DNA of 6,145 nt from Xanthobacteraceae bacterium. Its GTDB lineage: Bacteria; Pseudomonadota; Alphaproteobacteria; Rhizobiales; Xanthobacteraceae. The notes under the pieces are model-generated. The model worked only from the letters and a program-made list of their open reading frames with translations, made no database searches and was not told the origin of the DNA. The DNA is taken from positions 1 to 6,145 of the forward strand of contig JASHRR010000229.1 of NCBI GenBank assembly GCA_030037185.1. Direction: 5' to 3'. Of this stretch, positions 1 through 6,145 are shown in pieces (positions within the stretch are counted from its first letter, which is position 1; the number at the start of each line of letters is the position of its first letter). The translations under genes and the position numbers were made by a program.

Positions 1-380
1 ACCGGAGCAGGCGATCCTTGTGCGTGATGACCAGCCGACCGACTTTGCTATCCACGATTTCGTCAAGCAGGCGCTTTTGTCCCTTCTTCCGGTAATTCAT
101 GCCCGAACCGAGATCGGAAATTACTTCGAATTTCCATCCATTGGTGGCGCAGAACAGTTCAAGCACCTGTTTCTGACGCTCTAGGTCGGCTTTTTTGGTC
201 GTTACTGGAGACACGAGCGCACGATAGTCCGATGGGGCGCCTCAGCAGCGTGAAACAATTCCGGACGGAACTTTGCGAGATCACGGGCACAATCCGTCGA
301 GCGGCTTCCCATCGCCGCAACGTGGACACCGAAACACCCAGCGCCTTGGCAGCCGCACCTATGCTCACGAATCTGTTCAT
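1..380 (-). pseudogene. tnpA: IS607-family transposase/resolvase TnpA, 5' part, frameshifted and cut by the window edge
   Basis: IS607 TnpA is a serine recombinase with an N-terminal MerR-like helix-turn-helix, and it moves the element through a circular intermediate. Reading leftward from the ATG at 380-378, the first frame gives a helix-turn-helix containing SIGAAAKALGVSVSTLRRW, which matches the family start. Three lesions follow. Near 283/284 the expected ERTxGGHRRY-like segment is absent and the frame shifts; homology continues in another frame as DLAKFRPELFHAAEAPHR (a deletion of about 28 nt is inferred from the family pattern). Near 219 about 2 nt seem lost, which removes the conserved Tyr of YARVSS and restores frame 1 as ARVSSNDQK; the catalytic Ser codon is 209-207. 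At the six-T run 191-196 one base appears added, and the rest continues in a third frame as ADLERQKQVLELFCATNGWK and on to KDRLLR at the edge. Most of the recombinase domain is therefore present but cannot be translated in one piece. No tnpB is visible; it could lie to the left. The family call is confident. The lesion sizes are inferred. Confidence 0.85.
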
Positions 381-491
381 ATTGGGTAGGCTAGCGTCAA
401 TTGGAGAGAAATCAAACGGACTGCTCACCGCCCCCGGCCGCCTTGAGAGGCGATGCGAGCCAAAGCTGCCGGCTCTGCCCGAAGGTGTTTT

Positions 492-520
492 ATTGAAATT
501 GGGTATATTGAATTTATCAA
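492..520 (-). promoter_or_regulatory. Possible promoter facing the tnpA remnant
   Basis: On the minus strand, TTGATA (520-515) is followed after 17 nt by TTCAAT (497-492), matching the sigma-70 consensus at 5 of 6 and 4 of 6 positions. It lies in the AT-rich island, about 110 nt before the tnpA ATG. Since tnpA is broken, it would at most drive a non-functional transcript. AT-rich DNA produces such matches by chance, so this is weak. Confidence 0.2.
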
Positions 521-580
521 CGTTTGATTGCATATCGGCCCGACGGGCACGTGCAAGGCGGGGATCGAATGTCCATAACA

Positions 581-618
581 GCCCGTCATTCGTCCATGAC
601 GGTTTGACAGTGACGGGC
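581..618. repeat. Nested inverted repeats with two alternative pairings upstream of topA
   Basis: GCCCGTCA (581-588) is the exact reverse complement of TGACGGGC (611-618), with 22 nt between. The same left arm can instead pair closer in: CCGTCAT (583-589) with ATGACGG (596-602) around a 6-nt loop. TGAC occurs at 597, 605 and 611 on the plus strand. The -35-like TTGACA (604-609) lies between the inner and outer right arms. If that promoter is real, the dyad lies mostly upstream of the transcript start and would act as DNA (an operator or cruciform) rather than as RNA. The pairing is directly visible. Any function is inference. Confidence 0.6.
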
Positions 619-632
619 GCTTTACCCATTTT
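604..632 (+). promoter_or_regulatory. Candidate sigma-70-type promoter for topA
   Basis: A perfect TTGACA (604-609) is followed after 17 nt by CATTTT (627-632), a poor -10 match (3 of 6). Alphaproteobacterial housekeeping promoters depend heavily on the TTGAC element and tolerate weak -10 boxes. Initiation near 639-641 would give a leader of about 60 nt before the topA ATG at 702. The site overlaps the 581-618 dyad, so a protein bound to that dyad would be expected to affect it. Confidence 0.35.
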
Positions 633-701
633 CCCTGTTCTGTGGTCTGCCGCGATTTGCGCGGAGGGTTTTGGTGGAAATCGAAAAACAAATGGAAATT
701 C

Positions 702-3500
702 ATGAAGTTAGTCGTTGTTGAATCACCCGCGAAGGCGAAGACGATCAACGCCTATTTGGGCCGCGGCTACGAGGTGCTGGCCTCGTTCGGTCACGTCCGT
801 GACCTCCCTCCCAAAGACGGCTCGGTCGATCCCGACCGTAATTTTCACATGATATGGGAAGTTGATCCTAAGGCCCAGAAGACTCTGAATAACATCGTCA
901 AAGCCCTCAAGGCCGCACAGACCCTGATACTGGCGACCGACCCTGATCGCGAAGGCGAGGCGATTTCCTGGCACGTTCTGGAGACCCTCAAGCAGAAGCG
1001 CGCAATCAAGGACCAGGCCGTCGAGCGGGTGGTATTCAATGCCATCACCAGGCAGGCGGTAGCCGAAGCCATGCGCCATCCGCGCAGCATCGATCAGGCG
1101 CTGGTGGATGCGTACCTGGCCCGCCGGGCGCTGGACTATCTCGTGGGCTTCACCCTGTCGCCAGTGCTGTGGCGCAAGCTGCCGCGCGCGCGGTCGGCCG
1201 GCCGGGTGCAATCGGTCGCCCTGCGGCTGGTTTGCGATCGCGAGTTGGAAATCGAGAAATTCGTTCGCCGCGAATACTGGTCGCTGGTGGCGACGCTGGC
1301 GACGCCCCGCGGCGATACTTTCGAGGCCCGCCTGGTTGGCGCCGATGGCAAGAAGATCCAGCGGCTTGATATCGGCACCGGGGCCGAAGCCGAAGCCTTC
1401 AAGCAGGCGCTGGGGACGGCGGCCTTCACGGTGAAGTCCGTGGAAGCCCGGCCTTTCCGGCGCCATCCCCATCCGCCCTTCACGACCTCCACACTGCAGC
1501 AGGAGGCGAGCCGTAAGCTCGGCCTCGCGCCCGCCCACACGATGCGACTCGCGCAGCGGCTTTACGAGGGCATCGCCCTTGACGGCGAGACCGTCGGCCT
1601 CATTACCTATATGCGCACGGACGGCGTGCAGATCGCCGACGAAGCGATCGCCGCCATCCGCAAAATGATCGGTTCCTCCTATGGGCAGAATTATCTTCCT
1701 GGTGCGCCGCGCCCCTATCAGGTGAAAGCCAAGAACGCCCAGGAAGCCCACGAGGCGATTCGTCCGACCGATCCCGCCCGCCGTCCCCAGGACGTCAAGC
1801 GCCATCTCGATGCCGAGCAGGCGAAGCTCTACGAGCTGATCTGGCAGCGGGCAATGGCGTCGCAAATGGAATCCGCCGAGCTTGAGCGAACCACGGTCGA
1901 TATCGAGGCCAAGGTCGCGGCGCGGCTTCTCGAGCTGCGGGCCACCGGAACCGTGATCAAATTCGACGGCTTTCTCACCCTTTACCAGGAAGGCCGTGAC
2001 GACGAAGCGGCGGATGAGGAGTCACGGCGCCTCCCGACGATGGCGGCCGGCGAACCGCTGACCCGCAAAGCGATCGTTGCGACCCAACACTTCACGGAGC
2101 CGCCGCCGCGCTATTCGGAGGCGTCGCTGGTCAAGCGCATGGAGGAGCTGGGCATCGGCCGGCCCTCGACCTACGCATCGATCCTGCAGGTGCTGCAGGA
2201 TCGCGAATATGTGCGCCTCGACAAGCGCCGGCTGGTGCCGGAGGATCGCGGCCGCATCGTCGTGGCCTTCCTGGAAAGCTTCTTCTCGCGCTACGTCGCT
2301 TACGACTTTACCGCCGATCTCGAAGAGCAGCTCGATCTCGTCTCGAACAACGAACTGGAATGGCACGATCTCCTGCGCCAGTTCTGGCGAGACTTCACGG
2401 CCGCTGTCGGCGAGGTGAAGGATGTGCCGAGGGCGCAAGTGATCGACGCGCTCGACGAGTTGCTGGGGCCGCACCTCTTCCCACCGCGCGCCGACGGCAC
2501 CGACCCGCGGCTGTGCCCGGTATGCGGCACTGGGCGGCTGTCGCTTAAGCTCGGCCAGTACGGTGCCTTCATCGGCTGCTCCAACTTTCCCGAATGCCGC
2601 AATACGCGGCCCCTCTCGGTGCCAGGCGGCGACGGCGCGGAGGAGACCGGCACCAAGGTGCTTGGCATCGATCCTGACAGCGGCCTCGAGGTGACGCTGC
2701 GCACGGGCCGTTTCGGCCCCTACGTGCAGCTTGGCGAGGCCGTGAACGGGGCGAAGCCCAAGCGCACCGGCCTGCTGCGCGGCATGCAGGCGGGCGACAT
2801 CGATCTCGACACGGCGCTCAAGCTCTTGTCGCTGCCGCGCGAAATCGGCCGCCATCCGGAAGACGGCGCGCCCGTCGTTGCCAATAACGGCCGCTTCGGC
2901 CCTTATGTCCAGCATGGCAAGACCTACGCCAATCTTGAGGCGGACGATGACCTCTTCCACATCGGCCTCAACCGTGCGGTGACGCTGATCGCCGAGAAAA
3001 TCGCCAAAGGACCACGCGGCCGCCGGTTCGGCGGCGATCCCGGCCGCTCGCTCGGCGAGCACCCCGCCAAGGGCGGGCCGGTGGTCGTGAAGGCCGGCCG
3101 CTACGGCCCCTATGTGAGCCACGACGGCATCAACGCCACCTTGCCGAGGGACAAGGCGCCGGAGACCCTCACGCTTGAGGAAGCGCTGCCGTTGCTGGCG
3201 GCGCGAGCCGAGCAGATCGCCAATGGCGGCGGACGCCCGCCTCCGCGCCGTAAGACGGGGAAATCTTCCGCCAAGTCGGCGCCGCCGCACCGACCCGCCG
3301 GGGGAAAAACCGCAAAGCCCGTGGCGGCAAAGCCCGCGGCCAAACCCGGCAAGGCAGGCGTCGCAAAATCCGCAAAGCCCGCCCGGCCCCCCGCCAAGCC
3401 GGCAAGACCCAGGAAAGTGGCGGAAAAATCAGCCAAAAAACCGGTAACCAAGCCCGCCGCACCGAAGGTTACCCCAAAGCGCGCCAAGCGCCCCGGATGA
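702..3500 (+). CDS. topA: DNA topoisomerase I (type IA)
   Basis: This cytoplasmic enzyme relaxes negatively supercoiled DNA by cutting one strand through a 5'-phosphotyrosine and passing the other. The product is 932 aa, somewhat longer than the E. coli enzyme (865 aa). An N-terminal Toprim domain (about 1-130) carries Glu7 in VVESPAKAK and the metal-binding DPDRE at 80-84. The SAGRVQSVALRL motif is at 165-176. The active-site motif GLITYMRTDG (299-308) supplies the catalytic Tyr303 and Arg305. One C4 zinc cluster follows (Cys605, 608, 626, 632), then three C-terminal repeats centred on GRFGPYVQ (669-676), GRFGPYVQ (730-737) and GRYGPYVS (799-806), and a basic Lys/Ala/Pro tail (about 845-932). 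All key residues are present. ATG 702 is chosen because MKLVVVESPAKAK is the usual family start and GGAAA (694-698) sits just upstream; the frame is open back to a GTG at 642, but those 20 residues are unlike the family. rnr follows on the same strand after 292 nt. Confidence 0.97.
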   Translation: MKLVVVESPAKAKTINAYLGRGYEVLASFGHVRDLPPKDGSVDPDRNFHMIWEVDPKAQKTLNNIVKALKAAQTLILATDPDREGEAISWHVLETLKQKRAIKDQAVERVVFNAITRQAVAEAMRHPRSIDQALVDAYLARRALDYLVGFTLSPVLWRKLPRARSAGRVQSVALRLVCDRELEIEKFVRREYWSLVATLATPRGDTFEARLVGADGKKIQRLDIGTGAEAEAFKQALGTAAFTVKSVEARPFRRHPHPPFTTSTLQQEASRKLGLAPAHTMRLAQRLYEGIALDGETVGLITYMRTDGVQIADEAIAAIRKMIGSSYGQNYLPGAPRPYQVKAKNAQEAHEAIRPTDPARRPQDVKRHLDAEQAKLYELIWQRAMASQMESAELERTTVDIEAKVAARLLELRATGTVIKFDGFLTLYQEGRDDEAADEESRRLPTMAAGEPLTRKAIVATQHFTEPPPRYSEASLVKRMEELGIGRPSTYASILQVLQDREYVRLDKRRLVPEDRGRIVVAFLESFFSRYVAYDFTADLEEQLDLVSNNELEWHDLLRQFWRDFTAAVGEVKDVPRAQVIDALDELLGPHLFPPRADGTDPRLCPVCGTGRLSLKLGQYGAFIGCSNFPECRNTRPLSVPGGDGAEETGTKVLGIDPDSGLEVTLRTGRFGPYVQLGEAVNGAKPKRTGLLRGMQAGDIDLDTALKLLSLPREIGRHPEDGAPVVANNGRFGPYVQHGKTYANLEADDDLFHIGLNRAVTLIAEKIAKGPRGRRFGGDPGRSLGEHPAKGGPVVVKAGRYGPYVSHDGINATLPRDKAPETLTLEEALPLLAARAEQIANGGGRPPPRRKTGKSSAKSAPPHRPAGGKTAKPVAAKPAAKPGKAGVAKSAKPARPPAKPARPRKVAEKSAKKPVTKPAAPKVTPKRAKRPG

Positions 3501-3542
3501 GGCGACTGGCAATTCCGAACGACCGGCACTATTTTGGGAGTG

Positions 3543-3561
3543 TCGCCCGCGACACGGGCGA
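3543..3561. repeat. Hairpin just after topA
   Basis: TCGCCCG (3543-3549) pairs perfectly with CGGGCGA (3555-3561) around a 5-nt loop, about 43 nt after the topA stop. It is not followed by a T-run, so it is not a classic intrinsic terminator. It could stabilise an mRNA 3' end or be incidental in GC-rich DNA. Confidence 0.4.
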
Positions 3562-3599
3562 TCCAGTAGCCCGCGGCAGCTCGCCAGACATGCGAGTGC

Positions 3600-3638
3600 C
3601 GATGGTTACCGGCAGCCCGGCTTTCGCCGGGCACATCG
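3600..3638 (+). terminator. Terminator-like hairpin without a clean T-tract, topA-rnr spacer
   Basis: A perfect 7-bp G/C stem, GCCCGGC (3615-3621) with GCCGGGC (3626-3632), closes a TTTC loop, the usual look of a high-GC terminator stem. Outside it CGATG (3600-3604) can pair with CATCG (3634-3638), extending the structure across an asymmetric internal loop. The downstream sequence is A/T-rich but not a T-run (GAAAATTTATT, 3638-3648), so intrinsic termination is doubtful. It may pause polymerase, terminate weakly or protect the topA 3' end. Confidence 0.35.
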
Positions 3639-3716
3639 AAAATTTATTCGGCCCGCCTGGAGGAAGCGAGGTGCTGGATCGCTTGAAGCTTGACCCGCGC
3701 GGATTTCGCTTCGCCC

Positions 3717-3741
3717 AGTCCGGGTCGCACTGACCCGGATT
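3717..3741 (+). terminator. Strong hairpin with short T-run upstream of rnr
   Basis: TCCGGGTC (3719-3726) pairs exactly with GACCCGGA (3732-3739) around a 5-nt loop. The stem can extend by a G-T pair (3718/3740) and an A-T pair (3717/3741) to 10 positions. Three T bases follow directly (3740-3742), then GACGG, so the tract is too short for a confident intrinsic terminator. It ends about 51 nt before the rnr start, a position suited to attenuation or to protecting the 5' end of a processed rnr transcript. Confidence 0.35.
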
Positions 3742-3792
3742 TGACGGTGCTCCATCCGGGCTGCTGCGCAGAGGCCATTTCTGGACGTCTAT

Positions 3793-6108
3793 TTGAATCC
3801 CCAATCCCGCAGACACCCCCCCTTCCCCTCGAAAGAGGACGTGCTTGCCTTCATCGGCAAGCAAGCCGGCAATGTCGGCACCCGCGAGATCGCCCGCGCC
3901 TTCGGTCTCAAGAACGCGGATCGCGCCGCGCTGCGGCAGATGCTGCGGGACCTCGCCGATGAGGGGGTGATCGAAAAGCGGCGCAAGAAGCTGCACCACG
4001 CCGGCGCGTTGCCCAATGTCGTGGTCGTAGATATCACGGGACGTGACGCTGACGGCGAGCTCATCGCCATTCCGGCTGAATGGGACGAGGAAGCCCACGG
4101 CGAGCCGCCCAAGATCCGCCTCCCCCGGCTTCGCCGCGCCGGCCAAGGCCAGGTGGCGGGGGTCGGCGACCGCACGCTTGTGCGCACCGAAAGATCGAGC
4201 GAGGCCGAGGAGGGCATTCTTTATCAGGCCCGTATCATCAAAATCATCGACCGCGCCAAGCATCGCGCGCTCGGTGTGTTTCGCAAGCTCGCGAGCGGTG
4301 GCGGCAGACTGGTCTCGATCGATAAGAAGAGCGTCGGACGCGAACTGGCAATCCCGGCAGGCGCAACCCTTGACGCCGAGGAAGGCGACCTCGTCTCCGT
4401 CGAGGTGAGCCGACGCGGACGCCTCGGACTGCCGAGCGGGCGAGTGGTGGAGCGGCTCGGCTCGCTCGCAACCGAAAAGGCTGCGAGCCTGATTGCGATC
4501 CACGCCCACGGCATTCCTCACGTCTTCTCGCGTGAAGTGTTGCATGAAGCCGACGCCGCACGTCCGGCGAGACCGGAGGGTCGGGAGGACTGGCGAGAGG
4601 TTCCTTTGGTCACCATCGATCCGGTCGATGCCAAGGATCATGATGACGCGGTCTATGCGCGCGCTGATACCGACCCGAAAAATCCGGGCGGATTCGTCAT
4701 CGACGTTGCGATTGCCGACGTCGCCTCCTACGTCACGCCCGGTTCGGCGCTTGACCGCGAGGCGGCGGCGCGCGGCAATACGGTTTATTTCCCGGATCGC
4801 GTGGTGCCGATGCTGCCCGAGCGCATCTCCAACGACCTGTGCTCGCTGCGACCCGGCCTCGATCGCCCGGCGATCGCGGTGCGCATGGTGGTCGGGGCCG
4901 ATGGGCGCAAGCGCGAGCATCGCTTTCATCGCGTCCTGATCCGCTCGTTCGGCAAGCTACACTATGCACAGGTCCAGGCCGCCGCGGACGGCCGACCCGA
5001 CGACGCGACCGCGCCGCTGCTCGATCTCGTCATCGCGCCGCTTTATGCTGCCTATGGCGCCGTCAAGCGCGCCCGCGACCAGCGCGGTCCGCTCGATCTC
5101 GATCTGCCGGAGCGCAAAATCCTGCTCAAGCCTGACAATACGATCGACCGGGTGATTTCACCGCAGCGGCTCGACGCGCACCGGCTGATCGAAGAATTCA
5201 TGATTCTCGCCAACGTGTCGGCGGCGGAGACCCTGGAGCGCGCAGGAGTGCCGTTGATCTACCGCGTCCACGACGAGCCGGCGGCGGAAAAGCTTCATGC
5301 GCTGCAGGAATTCCTGGCGACGTTGGATATCTCGCTGCCCAAGAGCGGCGCCCTGCGGCCCGACGGCTTTAACCGCATTCTTGACCGCGTCAAAGGGCGC
5401 GATATTGAAAACCTGGTCAACGAAGTGGTGCTGCGCACCCAGGCCCAGGCCGAGTACGCGGCGGAGAACTACGGACATTTCGGCCTCAATCTCAAGCGCT
5501 ATGCCCATTTCACTTCGCCGATCCGGCGCTATGCGGATCTCGTCGTTCACCGCGCCTTGATCCGCGCCCTCAAGCTCGGCGGAGACGGCCTGCCAGTAGC
5601 CGAAACCATCCGTTCGCTCGCCGAACTGTCCGCCCGCATTTCGGCCGCCGAGCGCCGCGCTATGGCGGCCGAGCGCGAAACGGTTGATCGCCTGATCGCC
5701 CATTTCCTGGCCGACCGTGTCGGCGCGGTCTTCGAAGGCCATATCAGCGGCGTCACCCGCTCCGGCCTGTTCGTCAAACTCGACGATACGGGCGCCGACG
5801 GCTTCATCCCGGCGGCTACACTGGGCGACGATTATTTCCGGCACCACGAGCGCGGTCACGCGCTGATCGGTGACGCCGGCGGCGAAACCTACCGGCTCGG
5901 CGATGCCGTGACCGTGCGCCTCGTCGAGGCGGCGCCGGTTGCAGGCGCACTGAGGTTCGAGATGCTTTCGCGGGGCCGCGATGCCAAGGCGCGCGGTCTG
6001 GTGAAGGGTCAGCGGCTGGCATCGGCGCGCAGATCGCGACGCCGGAGGGACACCAACGAGGGCGCTTGCGGCCGTGATGCCGACCGCAAACGCAAGCGCC
6101 GCCGATGA
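3793..6108 (+). CDS. rnr: Ribonuclease R (RNase II/RNB family 3'-5' exoribonuclease)
   Basis: RNase R is a processive cytoplasmic exonuclease that degrades structured RNA (mRNA fragments, faulty rRNA, and tmRNA-linked messages) to short oligonucleotides. The product is 771 aa, slightly shorter than E. coli (813 aa). An N-terminal winged-helix segment (about 15-70) is followed by a cold-shock/OB region (about 160-240) containing GRLVSIDKKS. The RNB catalytic domain (about 270-590) has TIDPVDAKDHDDA with metal-binding Asp276, 282, 284 and 285, the RNA-stacking Tyr313 in ADVASYV, and the RYAHFTSPIRRYADLVVHR signature (569-587). An S1 domain begins at GAVFEGHISG (644-653), and the protein ends in an Arg/Lys-rich tail (745-771). 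TTG 3793 is chosen because an in-frame stop lies at 3742 and no ATG or GTG occurs between; GGAC (3783-3786) is only a weak ribosome site. GTG 3841 is a possible later start, but it would remove 16 residues ahead of the winged helix. Confidence 0.95.
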   Translation: MNPQSRRHPPFPSKEDVLAFIGKQAGNVGTREIARAFGLKNADRAALRQMLRDLADEGVIEKRRKKLHHAGALPNVVVVDITGRDADGELIAIPAEWDEEAHGEPPKIRLPRLRRAGQGQVAGVGDRTLVRTERSSEAEEGILYQARIIKIIDRAKHRALGVFRKLASGGGRLVSIDKKSVGRELAIPAGATLDAEEGDLVSVEVSRRGRLGLPSGRVVERLGSLATEKAASLIAIHAHGIPHVFSREVLHEADAARPARPEGREDWREVPLVTIDPVDAKDHDDAVYARADTDPKNPGGFVIDVAIADVASYVTPGSALDREAAARGNTVYFPDRVVPMLPERISNDLCSLRPGLDRPAIAVRMVVGADGRKREHRFHRVLIRSFGKLHYAQVQAAADGRPDDATAPLLDLVIAPLYAAYGAVKRARDQRGPLDLDLPERKILLKPDNTIDRVISPQRLDAHRLIEEFMILANVSAAETLERAGVPLIYRVHDEPAAEKLHALQEFLATLDISLPKSGALRPDGFNRILDRVKGRDIENLVNEVVLRTQAQAEYAAENYGHFGLNLKRYAHFTSPIRRYADLVVHRALIRALKLGGDGLPVAETIRSLAELSARISAAERRAMAAERETVDRLIAHFLADRVGAVFEGHISGVTRSGLFVKLDDTGADGFIPAATLGDDYFRHHERGHALIGDAGGETYRLGDAVTVRLVEAAPVAGALRFEMLSRGRDAKARGLVKGQRLASARRSRRRRDTNEGACGRDADRKRKRRR

Positions 6109-6145
6109 GCGGGCGAGCTTCCTCGCCGGAGCCCGTGCCGCCGTT
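6105..6145 (+). CDS. Start of a downstream gene, translationally coupled to rnr, cut by the window edge
   Basis: An ATG at 6105 overlaps the rnr stop as ATGA, a common arrangement for coupled genes. The frame stays open to the edge and gives 13 residues, MSGRASSPEPVPP, too few to identify a family. In many Hyphomicrobiales a small DUF983 membrane protein gene follows rnr, so that is the best guess from context only. No clear Shine-Dalgarno lies in the rnr tail before it, which fits re-initiation by ribosomes finishing rnr. Confidence 0.45.
   Translation, partial: MSGRASSPEPVPP

Larger units (their letters stand above)
381..701. other. Non-coding spacer between the IS607 remnant and topA
   Basis: I see no credible gene here. 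Open frames on both strands cross this stretch, but none resembles a known family, and in particular no DprA C-terminus is visible. The spacer holds an AT-rich island at about 485-540, which stands out against the GC-rich surroundings and has promoter-like hexamers facing tnpA. It also holds a short hairpin (439-443 with 448-452), a nested dyad at 581-618, a promoter-like TTGACA at 604-609, and a Shine-Dalgarno-like GGAGG at 663-667. The outer end of the IS607 element probably lies somewhere here. IS607 elements lack conventional terminal inverted repeats and duplications, so its boundary cannot be placed by eye. Confidence 0.6.
3501..3792. other. Hairpin-rich spacer between topA and rnr
   Basis: This 292-nt gap is long for two genes that often sit close together. 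A 78-codon frame starts at 3497, overlapping the topA stop, but its product resembles nothing I recognise and changes composition along its length, so I do not call it. The spacer holds three hairpins (3543-3561, 3615-3632, 3717-3741), a pair of imperfect direct repeats (TGACCC-gcgc-GGATTT at 3691-3706 and TGACCC-GGATTT at 3731-3742), and an A/T-rich patch at 3639-3648. No convincing promoter with both hexamers was found. TTGACG at 3741-3746 has no A/T-rich -10 at a suitable distance. Confidence 0.6.

Noticed and set aside
191..196. Programmed frameshift or transcriptional slippage at the A6 run of tnpA
   Set aside because: A six-A run can slip, but two other unrelated lesions in the same gene make simple decay the better explanation.
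381..629. Minus-strand extension of the tnpA frame upstream to an ATG at 629
   Set aside because: The helix-turn-helix starts right after the ATG at 380, as in typical IS607 TnpA. The 83 residues ahead resemble nothing and cross the dyad and the topA promoter region.
642..701. In-frame GTG extension of topA by 20 residues
   Set aside because: The extra residues (VCRDLRGGFWWK and so on) do not resemble TopA N-termini, no ribosome site precedes the GTG, and the family normally begins at MKLVVVESPAKAK.
232..705. 157-codon plus-strand frame before topA
   Set aside because: Its first half is the complement of the tnpA remnant, and the rest shows no family resemblance.
3497..3733. 78-codon plus-strand frame after topA, overlapping its stop as ATGA
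   Set aside because: The overlap looks like coupling, but the translation crosses three hairpins, resembles no family and lacks a ribosome site. It is more likely non-coding.
3529..4929. 466-codon open frame on the minus strand, running from rnr into the spacer
   Set aside because: It lies mostly antisense to the strongly supported rnr, has no recognisable motif, and is the sort of mirror frame that high-GC codon use creates. The same holds for the minus-strand frames at 723-1865 and 2022-3290 within topA and 5158-5859 within rnr.
1..6145. CRISPR array, tRNA or rRNA gene, phage genes, toxin-antitoxin or defence system
   Set aside because: No regularly spaced repeats, no cloverleaf-like or rRNA segments, and no protein motifs of such systems were seen on either strand.

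Overview
The window is GC-rich chromosomal DNA (low-AT coding with strong G/C third positions) and most likely comes from an alphaproteobacterium of the Hyphomicrobiales type. The evidence is the architecture of the topoisomerase (one C4 zinc cluster, three GR(F/Y)GPYV repeats and a Lys/Ala/Pro tail), its pairing with an RNase R gene on the same strand, and overall codon use. Assignment to a genus is not possible from this sequence alone.

Layout. Positions 1-380 (minus strand) hold the 5' part of a decayed IS607-family tnpA (MerR-type helix-turn-helix plus serine recombinase) that runs off the left edge. It carries three reading-frame lesions. Positions 381-701 are non-coding: an AT-rich island near 485-540, a nested set of inverted repeats at 581-618, and a plausible TTGACA promoter leading into topA. 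Positions 702-3500 (plus) encode DNA topoisomerase I, intact. Positions 3501-3792 are an unusually long spacer with three hairpins and no credible gene. Positions 3793-6108 (plus) encode ribonuclease R, intact, apparently starting with TTG. A further plus-strand gene seems to begin at 6105 in an ATGA overlap with the rnr stop and leaves the window after 13 codons.

How the parts work together. TopA relaxes negative supercoils behind RNA polymerase, and RNase R degrades structured RNA. They are housekeeping genes that commonly neighbour one another in this bacterial group, often with dprA before topA. Here dprA is not seen directly upstream and an IS607 remnant occupies that side, which suggests an old insertion or rearrangement next to a conserved operon. 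I see no convincing undescribed system. The items most worth a second look are the topA leader (dyad, promoter and a possible out-of-frame leader peptide overlapping the topA start) and the hairpin-rich topA-rnr spacer.
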